In this document: positions 22,411 to 35,365 of the stretch, in pieces | Layout of the letters: the number at the start of each line of letters is the position of its first letter | How positions within the stretch are numbered: position 1 is the stretch's first letter | NCBI GenBank assembly: GCA_960531495.1 | Contig: OY482851.1 | Coordinates: 22,420,533 to 22,484,532, forward strand | Direction: 5' to 3' | DNA: 64,000 bases | From: Zeus faber | Taxonomy: Eukaryota; Chordata; Actinopteri; Zeiformes; Zeidae | Notes under the pieces: generated by a model | What the model was told of the DNA's origin: nothing | The model's input: only the letters and a program-made list of their open reading frames with translations | Database searches by the model: none | Translations under genes and position numbers: made by a program

Positions 22411-23737
22411 GTGAAACCCACTCACACGAAACGAATAAATTGTATTTGTGCAGTCCAAAATGATGTGGTCCAAGTTAAGTCCCTTTCACACATACTCCTC
22501 GGTAAATTACTGGGATAACCTACATTTCCGTCTTGCGCCTTTTCACACATTCCACCATAATGCCGGAATAGACGGGGCGAGCGACAGTCCGACAGAAGTC
22601 GTCTGGTGCGGTCCCGGTCCACACCCCCAGCACTAGAGAGCGACAGACGGAGCAGCAGCGCAAGGAGCGACGCACGGACAAACATCACTGGACGTAGCAC
22701 GCCAAATAAAAATAAATGTGCCTACAAAATAAATCCTGAAATAAATAAATGGGGCAATAAAAATAACCCGCTGTAACCCGAACCCAATGTTATTAAACCA
22801 ATGTGATCATTTTCCACCTGTCCGACACTCTCTGCCTCCCGAGATGGAACGTTCTCCACCCGCGCTACCTGTCCGCTCGCTTTATGCTGAATGATGTCAT
22901 TGGACCTCCACGGGCGTAAAAGACACGTCTAGAGTCTGAGTGTCATTTTTAAGAAGTAAAAGGATAAAAAGTAGTAATATAAAGACCTGTCTCCATGGAG
23001 ACGTCTCTTCAATTTCTCGTCTTTGCAGTCGAGCTCCACAGTTTGGATCGGAGTCGCCATTTTTCAGAATGTTTTTTTTTTTTTCCTTCTCGAAAAGAAA
23101 TACATTTTAAATATTTGTACGAATTAAACCCTCTATTTGTGCTTTGCCGATGTCGTATTCGGATGCGGCTCCACCCCTACATTACGTGCTTGTTCCTGCA
23201 ATGTTACTGCTTCCATTCACAAAACAGCTGTGCCTGAACTTTCCCAGAAAGGTTACTTGATCTACAGATGGGAAATTGCCGGAAATTACCCGAGATTTCT
23301 GGTGAAAAAACACGTGAAAAATTAGATGTCTGTCTTTATTTATACTTCATTTATTTCAAAAACATTAATTCTACGTAAAAATAAAATACAATTAAATTAA
23401 ATTTAAAAAACAACAACGTCCCTCTGGGACGGGCTAGGGTCACTAGATCACGACAGGTTTTGTTCAGTGCGACCCGACCAAGTTCCATCGCTATGGGTGG
23501 GAGAATACAATGGATCATAGCCCACAGCGCAGTACAGACCTCGAATCAAAATCTGAAAGATCGATGCTGAGACTCATATATCAGCCTCTGAGAGTATGGC
23601 TGTATTAACACAAGCATCAAGGTGAGTTATAGCAATGACAAACCCTGGATTACTGCCGCACACAGACGGCTGATATTTGTAACTTGTGCTGCATTTCCCA
23701 GAACTCGGAAAATTGTAATATGTACCTAAAACAACCA
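22411..23737. other. unassigned intergenic sequence
   Basis: The part at about 22470-22720 is GC-richer and repeat-like (a CTTTCACACAT-type motif occurs twice). The rest is AT-rich. No gene is seen. Confidence 0.35.
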
Positions 23738-23822
23738 AACTGGACCTGTGTATTGCTGCCTGCAGCTATATTTATATTTATATTTATATTTATATTTATA
23801 TTTATATTTATATTTATATTTA

Positions 23823-23880
<58 letters not shown>

Positions 23881-23892
23881 CGCAGTGTGTGG
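23738..23892 (+). repeat. repeat with GCTGCCTGCAGCTATA boundary and (TATATT)n(ATT)n core
   Basis: AAACTGGACCTGTGTATTG and the boundary precede about ten TATATT hexamers and then (ATT)n. It shares AAACTGGACC and the boundary with the reverse copy at 4190-4265, but the attached microsatellite differs. Confidence 0.75.
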
Positions 23893-24307
23893 GGAGAGTA
23901 AGCAAATGAATAATTGCAACTTCTATCAATGTTAATACTTGTGTTTGTGTTGGTGTTTGGAATATACAGTAATGCCTGTATATCCAGAAACCAAAGGGTG
24001 TGCAGAAGGCCGTCCTGAGGCTCATTTGAGAGACAGGATGATCACCAAAATGTTAAGTGGAGGTGTTTTACATCCCAGCAGGACAACATTGGGGCGGCCT
24101 GTGGATTTTTCTAATGAATGTGTCTTAATTGCAGGCTGGCTGTTTGACATTTGAAAAGTTGGATGATGCCTGTCTTTTCTGAAGGACCATCTGCATTTCC
24201 ATCTTTAAGGTCAAATATGTATGAATAAAACATGAGGGGGGGGCTCTTAAGTTAACAGTTTGCTATTGCACATTGCTATGAAAATTGTTTATGAGCAGTT
24301 TGTGTGG

Positions 24308-24390
<83 letters not shown>

Positions 24391-26809
24391 CCATTATTAC
24401 CGAGTGCACATTAGCTATAGCAAACGACTGTCTCCTTTTGCTTTTTTGATTTTAATGGATTTGCCACTGTAGTGACTTCTCAGTCGGCCAGCTGATAGTG
24501 CTAGGGTTCACGTCACACAAGTCAGGTATCAAAGAGTTAACCTGGAATATATTCAACATCAAAGGAGGGACCAAAAAGAACCTTGGCATGAGATTGAAAG
24601 AATTTAATGAGCAAAATTAACATGCATTAAATCTGACCTTGTGCTTATGTGGCAGATGTTGAATAGACAGTCAACCAAATATATTATATCAAGTAAACAC
24701 TGATCTATTGAAATATCATTGGCGCACATAAAGTTCCAACCAATATTGTCCCCCCTGCCATTTCATGCTACTCTGTAATGGTGCCAGCCCTGACAACTTC
24801 GCATTAGGACTCAAAATCAGATCCTTGCTGTTGGATCAACGTGCAACAGGTGCCTCAACTTCTATGTGCAATGTATTTTATGAGCGAGATATTCTTAATA
24901 ATATATATTTTTAAGACGATCAGAGAGCAACATCAGAATTAAGTTTCATCACCACGCTCTTTGAGTCTATAAGAAATTTAAGACCACCTGACAATTAGAG
25001 CCGATTCCAGTCTTCATTAACATTACTCTTAAAAAAAACATAGAAATACAAAAAAAAGAAAAAGAAAAAAAAATTAGGATTTTATGCAGTGAAATAACAC
25101 CCAAATTGAAACTTATACAAGTTGAGACATGCATTATAAAAATGTATTGCGTGCACCAAAAATAATCTGCAACGGCTAGCATATTTTAAACCCCGTTCTC
25201 GGAGGCTGTGTTTCCAAACGGGGAGGCGGGAGGGATTTTCTCCGTGGGGAACTAAAACATTGCAATAGATGCGTTTGACTTGAGGAGCGGCTTCCCTGGC
25301 ATCTCAGACAACCCATTACCTGTAATTCCAGTGACGGATCGGTGAGGTGGCTCAGGGCAGGCCTCCCTGGCTCCAGAATCCAAGGCTTTGGCCTGGAATG
25401 ATGTAAGACATAAAGGCAAACAAAGGGAGACTTATTATTGCTCGGAATTGGTCGAAAAACAAACCAAGCGAGGGCGGACTCAGAGTTAGATATTTTGCTC
25501 TGGGGCCAGCGTGGAAATAAATCCTCAGTGGGCAACAAGCTCAATAGTCCGTGCTTTTAAAACCCAGAATAGATAGAAGCCAGCCTCAGAGAGCAGATAT
25601 TTTAATCTATTGGCTCTGACCCACAACGCAACTGGACATTCTGGCATTTGTTCAAACTTCTGACCTCTAAATCATGATTATTTTAGCATCGATGAACTCC
25701 AAATCAATTGACATAGACCCGTATTAAACATGCCCATACAATTAACATGCCCTGTTAATAATGAATGGACATAGTCTATGTTGTGTACAGTATGTTGAAT
25801 GGGTCAAACAACTCAAGGACAGTTGTCGATCGCTATCGCACTCTGCTCTGCTTCTGTACTCGTGTAGCTCAGCCTATTTCACTATAGTGTGCCGTGTGTG
25901 TGTGCGTGTGTGCGTGTGTGTGCGTGTGTGTGCGCGTGTGCGTGTGTGTGGTTTGGGGGGGCGGGGTGTTGCGTCCCGGCTCGTCCCCCTGCTGCTGATG
26001 GATATTTGGCCCATCCCTGGCACTACGCCCCATCTCTGAAGCCACCAAAAACTGTAACCTACCTTGTTGTATTTTCCACTAATTGAATTGCCTAATGAGG
26101 TCCCAGGGGCTCCATCCCATTACCTCCGAGTTAATTAAAACCTTTGCGGTGTGCCAAACGGTGAATAAAGATGCAGTAAAGTGCACAAGGAACGGAGAGA
26201 ATGAACGGGGCTCGGCATGCCGGGGAGGGGACTGACCTGCTTTTCAGTCCTTGTTGTGGGACTCGATATTCCGGGAAGGAGCAGATGTCTATTTTTTTTT
26301 TTTTTTTTTTTTATCATTTGTTGTATATATTTCTGGCTTCAGGTTTTACCCTGGATCAGTCTCTCGTTTTCCTGTGTGGTATAGCCTAATTTTGTATTAT
26401 TAAACATTTAACTTGATTGGGAGACCTCGATGTGTTCGTTCTGCAGGATCTTTATGAAGATGTTGCGTGTTGAGAAACACCGAGGCAGTCGGCCAATCCC
26501 AACCATGTCTGTTATGAACTATGCCTGTTTGCGCACAAAGTAACAACAGTGCATGTGAACTATGTGTCATTTCAACATTGCAATAATAAAATCATCATGT
26601 ACGCGTATTTATTTTGCAAAACTACCAAAAAACAGCTGTTTTGAGGCTGTTGTTTTTTTTTTACAGCTTTTTAATGTGCTTAGGGTTGGGAGGGTGGGAA
26701 TAAAAACAAAAAATGAAATCCCCTGTTGAAGAAAACTGTTCTTATTTCGTGAGTAATTTGTGTTGTAAATTAAGAAAGAGACATTTCTTTAAGGAAACAA
26801 TTTCAAATG
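23893..26809. other. intergenic sequence downstream of tcf7l1
   Basis: Contains an (AAT)n tract at about 24310-24389, a (GT/GC)n tract at 25891-25950, and a T-run at 26291-26312. The stretch at about 25170-25560 has balanced composition and could be regulatory. No coding sequence is seen. Confidence 0.45.
24310..24389 (+). repeat. (AAT)n microsatellite
   Basis: Around 26 units of AAT with almost no interruption. Confidence 0.95.
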
Positions 26810-27232
26810 TTTATTTAACATGTCAAAGAAGGATCACACACTTGAAAAGGGGGGGGCTGCAATTATTGGCCAGCACTATGACTTCAGCTTAATACTAACA
26901 TTAATCAAGTTTTGGCTAAAAGAGGTGTTTTTTTGTTCCTTTTTTTTTTTTTATAAAGAAACTTTATTTACATCGGTTCTTTTATACAAGAGGTTTATTG
27001 GATAAATGCATCAAAAAGAACAATTCTGCAGTAAACTTTACAAAAAAATACACTTTGTTTCATTGCATGACGTAGAAAAGGAGGTGATCAAATATTGACC
27101 AATAATATTTCTTCCTTTTCATTATTTAGAAAAAAAAAACAAAAAAAAAAAACAACTCGCTCTAATGCCTATTTGAAAGAAAAGCAATATACAGCACAAT
27201 AATAACTGAAGGAGAAAACGGCGCTGGCAGAT
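26810..27232 (-). other. tcf7l1: tcf7l1 3' untranslated region and candidate poly(A) signals
   Basis: Minus-strand AATAAA hexamers occur at 26999-26994, 26969-26964 and 26815-26810. The sequence is AT-rich with A/T homopolymers at about 26940-26952 and 27130-27150. Which signal is used cannot be told from sequence. Confidence 0.5.
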
Positions 27233-27705
27233 TTAGTCGTTCGATTTGGTAACCAGGGAGAGGGGCTGTGACTGGAAGAGGGCGTGGTGGGAATGGAGGG
27301 CGGCCTGGTGGAAGGGGGACGGCGGGGAGAGCATGGAGGGGTGCAGGGAGGCGAAGGGGATGGGCCGGGTGAGGATGGGCGGGGTGGACGGGCCACCCGA
27401 AGTACCTAGCGGGATGGAGATGGAGGAGGAGGAGGAGATGGAGGAAGAGGAGGAAGAGGAAGATGCGGAGCCGGAGGCCTTCCCGAGCATGAAGTGGTGG
27501 TGCGCGCGGCCCTCGGGCTTGGTGGTGAGGGACAGCGGCTGGGCCTGCTCCGAATGGGTGGCGGCCGGAGCCGCAGGGGAGGCCAGCGCCGCCGAGGGCG
27601 TGGCCGGCGAGTCCAGCATGCTGCCGTGGGACGAGGCGGGGCTGTCGCACATCTTCTCCGAGGGCAGGTACTGCACACATTGCTTTTTGTTTCGGATCGA
27701 GAAGT
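27233..27705 (-). CDS. tcf7l1: tcf7l1 exon 12 (C-terminal tail, CtBP motifs, stop)
   Basis: The terminal coding exon follows a CACCCCCAG acceptor. It contains [20 protein letters not shown], an alanine/proline-rich stretch, PLSLTTK, a long serine run encoded by a purine/pyrimidine-biased tract at about 27418-27470, and PLSLVTK just before the TAA at 27235-27233. The serine run is less conserved than its surroundings and may have grown from a triplet repeat. Confidence 0.95.
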
Positions 27706-28710
27706 CTGGGGGTGGGAGGATGGAAGGAAAAGGAGAAATGGTCAATTCAGTCATTTTCCATGCAGCTGGAGTCCCAAAAGTCCCCAAAAACACTGCGGCT
27801 GATGCATGGTGGTGAGGCCAGTTAGTAAAACAGATGCGATGAAGTAAAGAAAGTAAAGAGGTTGGAAATGAATTCAAAAACATACAAAAAAAAGGGAGCG
27901 TGTAAACACTTTCACATTTTCAACACGTTTTCAGTATTCGCCAGACGTACAATTCATGATGGGGAACAAAAAAAAAAAATCTATAATGATGATTTTACTC
28001 CAGTTCACGTTAAGCCCAAAAAGCATACGCAGTGAAATGAGGCTGGAGGAGTGTGCTGCAGTGATGTGGGTGGAGCAGTTCGCACTGGTCTTTTATATTA
28101 CACAACAGCAGACATACCTGCCAGCATTAGCAATGAACCTCATATGCTGCTTGGCAAGGTGCGGAGGAGAGGGAATAAGTTAGTAATAAAAGTGTTAGTG
28201 AAGGAAAGAACTCATGAAAAACGAGGAACTTACATAAAAAAACAAAAAAGAAAAAGAAAAGAAAAAACCCCAAACTGGAATGGGCTTATGCGATCAAGGT
28301 TAGTCGCGGCCCTGCGTGATCTCCTGAGCTCCGCGGGTCAGGCCGAATGTTATTCCAAACGTGCGGAGTTCTCTCCTTATTTGAAAACAAAGAAGCGAAA
28401 GAAAAATGGGTCGAACGAAAAAAGACCCCCTTACCCTCTGGTGTTGAGTCTGGCTTATTATCTCTCTTCCTCTTTTTCCGCTTTCCCTGTGCAGATAAAC
28501 AAAACAGCGCGGTTAGGAAACAGTAAAAAAAAAAAAGAAGCCGTTCGGTGTCAAAGTGAAAGTGAAATGCCAAGACGACCCCCTCCCACTCGCTCCGAAC
28601 TTCAGCCAATCAGAGCGGGAGGGAAGCAACGGTCATTATTATAAAGACGTGGAAAACAACTGTGCCTGGTTGTAAAAAAAATAAAATAAATGAGGGGTTT
28701 AAACGTTTAA

Positions 28711-28753
<43 letters not shown>

Positions 28754-28970
28754 AAGGAGACGTGTGAACACTCACGTAGTTATCTCGCGCTGACCATCCG
28801 GGGTAGAGCTGAGAGTGGAGTTGCCGCTCTTTCCTCGCCAGCTCGTAGTATTTGGCTTGTTCTTCTCTTGATAGCGAGTGCCACTGTAGACCAGACACAT
28901 GAAGGCGTATGAGGGAACTGGGTCCACACACACACACACGCACACACGCACACAAACACACACACACGGG

Positions 28971-29002
<32 letters not shown>

Positions 29003-30577
29003 TTCATGTGCCGGTATCAAAATGAGGACCCGTGTTTCGGGTCCACACACACACACACGCGCGCGCAGGCGCAAGCACGCACACATATTATTGTGCCGGT
29101 ATCAAAGTGAGGACCCGTGTTTCGGGTGCACACAGACACACACACACACACACACACGCACTGCCCTGCCTGCCCCTCACCCGTCTCCCGAGGATCTGGT
29201 TGATGGCGGCGCTCTCCTTCAGGGTGCACTCGGCGACCACTTTGGCTCTCATCTCCTTCATGTACAGCATGAACGCGTTCAGTGGCTTCTTGATGTGCGG
29301 CTTCTTGTCCTCCTCTTTCTTGGGCGGCCCCGGGGACTTCCTGCTGCAACCGGACGAGATGTTGTTGGGGGAGGGTGTTACTTAGAGACAACGTTTTGGA
29401 GGGAAGCTTAGCGTGGATGAGGTGTCGGGGTGGAGCGGGCCTCACGCGTGCATGGAGGGACTGATGTTGTCGCCGTTGGGCTCCTGCTTGATGGCCGGGG
29501 AGACGATGGCGGGATGGGGGATGCCGGTCTGGTGCAGGCTGTGTGAGGGGTGAGTCACCATGTGCGGGGAGAAGCGGCTGGACACCAAGCTGGAAAAACA
29601 AAAGGACAAGGACGCCGTTTCGTTGAACAGCTGTTTCTTAAAGCTCCTCGAATCTGCCACCGCGTGGGAGGGAGCGTCCTTACCGGACGCGTCTCGCAAG
29701 ACTTTCAATCTTACGGTAGGTTTTACATGCTTTGATGTTTGGTTCAAATAGAGACTTTTTTTTTTTTTTCAAAAGCCTCCTTTATTCCGCCGTGGCAAAA
29801 GAAAAGTTGAGTGTGTTGTTTCCATGGCGACGGCGTGTCCATGACACCTGAAACGACTTCCCCCGCTGCATTCCAGACCGCGCAGGCCGCCCTCGCACCT
29901 TTACTGCAGGACACCTTCACACTGTCACTTGTAACTGATTGGTTTAATTAGAAACAAAGATGAACTCCTCGAATAAACTACCATCGGACTGCACCACACA
30001 TAGCAGCACTTTTCTTCAATACGCTGCCAAAATTATAACATAATTGATATAAGTACACACACCCGCGCACACACACACACACACACACACAAGCAGAGAT
30101 ATACATCCATGTCCTTAACATATTCGTCAATTTCACCATCTTGTTATACCCCAACAATGTATTTAAATAAATACCTGAGGAATGTAACTTGATATGGTGT
30201 TTGAATTCCAATGCATCCCGAATATTGACTTTGTGAGCGGGTGTCGTTTTTTCCTTGCGTATAAACCTACGCTTTATGGTACTGAATAGAGCCTGCATTA
30301 CACTGGAGATGTTAATCACGTTGATAATAATACCTCCTGAAGTTATTCAAGTATTACGAACAATTCACACTTGAAATGCGGCTTCAGGATTTCAGCCAGA
30401 GAAATGGATAACACATATTTAACTGGACTGGCCAAACCATCATATCTAGCCATTTCCTGCACTAATCATCCAATTAGTGAATTCAATTATAATTTAATGA
30501 TATTTTTAACTCTCTTTTAAATTGATATTGGTCATGCTTTTTTTATATAGTCTATTTGGAAGATGGGAGGATGTGTG

Positions 30578-30609
<32 letters not shown>

Positions 30610-31390
30610 TGCGTGCGTGTGTGTGGTGGGTTGTTTTCTTTGTGATGGATTGTTGGATTCTGCTCTTCCAGCCATCAGCTGGAGATACAAAAACTATTGA
30701 TCACCTCGTGAGGCCCTCTGAATATTTCATCTCGCTCTAACACCGGAAGGCTCGCTACAAATCTCTCCAATTCAGACCGTGGGCCCGAGAGTTAAGTCGA
30801 ACGGGGCTTGTAGGTTCATATGAGCTTTGATTTGTCCTAATCGATGCCCGGAACCTTTCATCTCGGCGTGCGCGTAGCCCAGCGTCTCGGAGCGCCGAGC
30901 CTGACCGCCGGGGTGAGGCTCCGAGAGAGGAGAGACAGAGCCGTCTGAGGAGCGAGCCGCAGAATGTCAATAATGCTTTCCCCTCTTTTTAAAAGACAGA
31001 GCGTGTCTCTCCGACAGCCTCAGAGCTCCTGTTCTTTTACATCGCTGAGCCCGCGAGGGCCGCCGGCGATCCGACGTTCTGGAGTTCAGCGGAGCTAACG
31101 TTCTTCGCAGTTTTGCGCAACACCTCCTTTTTCTTTTTTTTTCTTTTTTTGGTCCGATGATCCGAGCGTGTTTTACTCAGGGATGAGGGTTTTTATCCGA
31201 CGCATTGGGAAATGTGATTACAGCATGTCGTGTTACCGTGGGATATTAGGTATCCTGCCTCGAGCGCCCGGGAGTGCTGTTCAACAGGATCCACTCACCT
31301 GGACATGGACGCATTCATCGCCAGCGCTGGATAGGGGTGACGGAATCCCCCCGGAGGGATGGAGTACATCGGCTGGCCGTGCCTGGGAGG

Positions 31391-31488
<98 letters not shown>

Positions 31489-34400
31489 GGATCAAACCCA
31501 GCTGAGAGGTAGCCTACCAAATCGAATCCTCTGCTCATCGACTCAAATCCCCCTTCCATCACAATAAATTACGAGACGCACACTAGAACTCGTAAATATC
31601 TCGCATTCAAGCTTTTCTCCTAAAATATTCAAATATATTAATGTCTTGAGAGGGTTCACCTGCCGTTATGCCACAGAGTAGCCAAGCTGAGTCAAACCTC
31701 ATTTGTTGCTTGCAGCTAGAAGCGCAGCGATATCAAGCAAATACTCCTTAAATCAAGGTCCTTCTTTTCTTTTGCGCTTGTCTCTATTCACTCTATTATT
31801 ATAATGTATTTATTTATAGCTATATTTTAACTAATAAGCAAACACGGATACTTCTAAAATGGCAATTATGGTTACGTTTGACCATACAGGAAAATACACT
31901 TAGACAGGTCAGCGGCCTTGAAAAAACAGGATCTTTGGTATATTTATAAATATATTCATGGTTTTCTTGCGTGTCATATGAGACATATTTGTAACGTTTC
32001 TCGGTAAAAACCTGTTTTTCTTGAGGGCTGAATGAACAACACGAGGGGCTACTTACTGCGGCACCAGCCAGCCTAGCGGGTGTGAAATCTGACCCACCGC
32101 TCCGGGGGACAGGGGGTAGTAAGGAGAGAGCTCCGATGGGTGAGGGGTCCGGGGAATACCTGCAGGACACCACAGTCATTGGGACGGGGACTTGAATATA
32201 GGCGCACCACACACTACGGCTTTATACACCTTATACGGTGCGCTCGGTACCTGTCTTGGGGTCCACGATCTCCGGGGAGAGGTGTGCGGGCGGCGTGCCA
32301 GGGGAGAAGTGTTCCTGGCTGTAGCTGATGAGGGAGCTCAGCGGGTGGACGTGGTGAGCGTGCTGGACCACCGGGACCTTGTTGGACTGTTGTCGTTCGG
32401 GGAGAGAGGAGGGAGCACAGAATTTAGAACCTGGGGGGAGAGGAGGGGGTGAGGGGTGGGAGCCATCATGCCCTCCACGGTAAACAACACGGGCTGTGTG
32501 CGTGTGACCGGCCCGGTGATGCAATCTGGACCAGCACCAACGAACACTAAAAAGCCTGGCGGACGCATGCCAAGACCATTACGGTCAGTTAGCGGAGGAG
32601 AGAACTTGTTTGTTCAGCCCAACAAGCAAAACAACAGCGCCACCAGTCCAAAAGTCACACCAAAACACTTATGACACACAAACAAACACCGAATCAGACC
32701 ACGGTAAAAAAAAAAAAAAAAAAAAAAGGAATGCCCATAAACAAGGATAAACATGACCTAATTCGGTTTACGGCTCGGAGCGGAGGCGGTTCAACACGGA
32801 AGCGTTGGCCCGCGGCGCTCTACACGTTCTATACGACTTCATGCTCAGGCTGTGAAAACACGTAACATCACAGGGGGGCGGCGCAGAGACACACCCTCCG
32901 AGGACACTTCCCCCCCTCCGTCGTTGTCTTTTCCGAAAAAAATTCTTGCAATGCCTCGCGGTCCGCCCGGCAAGAGTCCAGAGGCCCGGCCATGACAACG
33001 GCACCTTCCAGACCTGCCCGGGATTGCGGCAGAGAGGATGATGAAGACAATAATAATAATAACGAACGTCTCTGCTTTCATTAGGCAGCACTCGGGCCCC
33101 GGCAGTCATTTCCCCCGGCCGAGCGGCTGAATGGAGCGTTTGTTGGCTAGACTTGTCACATGGGAGGGTCAAGGGGTGGGGGGGGAGAAAGGAGTCTTGT
33201 TCCTCCAGCCTAACCTTTCTTCAACATCCCTCCCCCCGACCCCCTCCCTCCACCCCCCACCCCCCTTCCCCAACCTCTCATCTCTCCAACGTGGTCTGGT
33301 CGCGAACAAGGTTTGCATTGAGGCTTCTGTACACTCCCTTGCTTCATGCTGCTTAGAATTGTTCCAAATCTTAGCCGTGCCCCCCCCCACCCCCCGCTTC
33401 TCCTCCCCCCGCCGCTGCCGCCGCCTGTCTTTAAGAAAGGTCCAACCTTTCCTCTTTCCAAAACCCTGGGCAAACCGGGCTCTCCTGCATCTGAAGCGCA
33501 CTTTGATTCTGGCTGCGTGTCCGCTGCGGAGAGGAAAATATTGACAAATGTAAAACAAGAACTATATTAAGATGACTTTGCTCACAACGGACCGCTATGT
33601 TTTCTCTAGGACCCGGAGAAAAAGTCAGCGTACGAGAGAACTTGAAACAGCGGCGAACGCCTCTGATGCCGTTTCGTTGCCGCATTAAAAAATAAAAATT
33701 GCCTTACGAGGTTGAGATCCCCAATTCCGAACATCTCGTTAGGCTTTGTTGTTTTACTTTGTGTAGAATGCGCCTGGATATTCCCAATATTGTCAAGGCT
33801 GTTTGAGACCTCTAGACCTGGGTGCCAGCACATTTTGGAAAGCGGTTCTGTGAGAATTAGAAATGATGCCTATTAATAATTCACGCCCTAGAATACACAA
33901 ATCATGTGTTTTCTCCAAACAGATTTCTTACATTTAAGGGCACCGGTTATGGAATCGCCATTTTCACTTGCACGGGCTCAAGAATCATGGAGTCAAATTA
34001 GTTGTGCAGGTGATACACGTGAAAAAAAGTATTTTGATCTGCATCCCACCTGTGGAACTCCATCTCCAGAGAGGGGAGGTAGGCCCGTGGTCGACCCGCT
34101 GAGGGGACCGGAATGGTTACCTCATCAAATCTAATCTGGCTTTTCTTCTGCAGCAGGCCAGTTAACACTAAAGCCTGTCGTGTGGTGAAGAGATCCACAC
34201 TGACACAGCAGGTCAAGCTTGGCCGAATATTACACACAGTAAAATCAATACCTTCGTTCAGTTGCGAGGAGGTACCATTCCTCAAAACCTGCCCGGTGCG
34301 CTCGCTGTCATGATGCGCGGCCGAGGTGTAACGGGGAAACCGCATGTAACACGAGCCGTGTTTTAAATATAAACAACATCTACGTGACAGGACGGATAAA

Positions 34401-35324
34401 GAGCCACCTGAAACTGAACGGTATCTGCATCGACAGACAAATTATGCACCTAACTTAGGGGCACGTGTAAAAAAACAACAATCCCACAATACAGTTTAAT
34501 GGCTCACGGCGAGTAACCGCACTCACAACTGCTCTTATGTGGTAACAGGAAGATAAAAAAAAATTGTACAAAAGTTGCTGAGCTGGTGCAGAGAAAAGGT
34601 GACTGTTTGCTGAAAGATTTTTTTTAGCTGAAGAGGCCGAGGTGGCAGTGCCTGGCTGGGCTGTCCAACTTGGAACGCCGCTAAGAAAAGCACGGTCCTT
34701 GGTCAATGTGGGTGGAGGGGTGGATTTCATTCAAGCAAACATGTTTTTGGATCCTGCACATCTGAATTGAATTACTAGGCAAACAGCCGACGGGGAAGAG
34801 AGCTTAGAACAAACTGAATAACCCTACAGCTTTGTGTGCCTTTCTGCTCGGAGATTCTGGGTGGGAGGCTCGGAGGCCTCTCAAAACTCCAGGAAAGACA
34901 GGGTGAAAAGAATGCCTGGCATGCTGGGAAATCCAAGCCCTTGTTTGTCAACGCCAACAGGAAGCGGACGTGAGAGGGGGACCCACCATGCTGTGCGCCT
35001 TTAGAATCTGCCACGCCGAAGCTATGTCATTCATCACGGACAACTTGTATTTTACGTCTGGTCATCGCCTCTGAAAAGGTCAATGGCAGTCATTTTCTAG
35101 GTTAGAATAATAAAGCACAGTGTCATATTACCCGAGCGGGCCACCAGGAGAATGAGCGCCGACTTTGGTCATTAAACAAACTGACACAGATGTGACACAG
35201 CATGTGTATGGTCAAGTCTCTGTGGGGATGGTGTCAACAGCAGATATTCTGAGGAACTGATATTCCGCAAACAAATCAATCCAAAGTAATCATTAAATGG
35301 ACAACATTGGAAAACGCACACACA

Positions 35325-35365
<41 letters not shown>

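Noticed and set aside
23650-24025. Asn-rich and Ile-rich frames of about 90-100 codons
   Set aside because: Translations of (ATT)n and (TATATT)n tracts.
27246-27815. 189-codon plus-strand frame with a Glu/Met-rich run
   Set aside because: Antisense shadow of tcf7l1 exon 12, whose minus frame is clearly TCF7L1.
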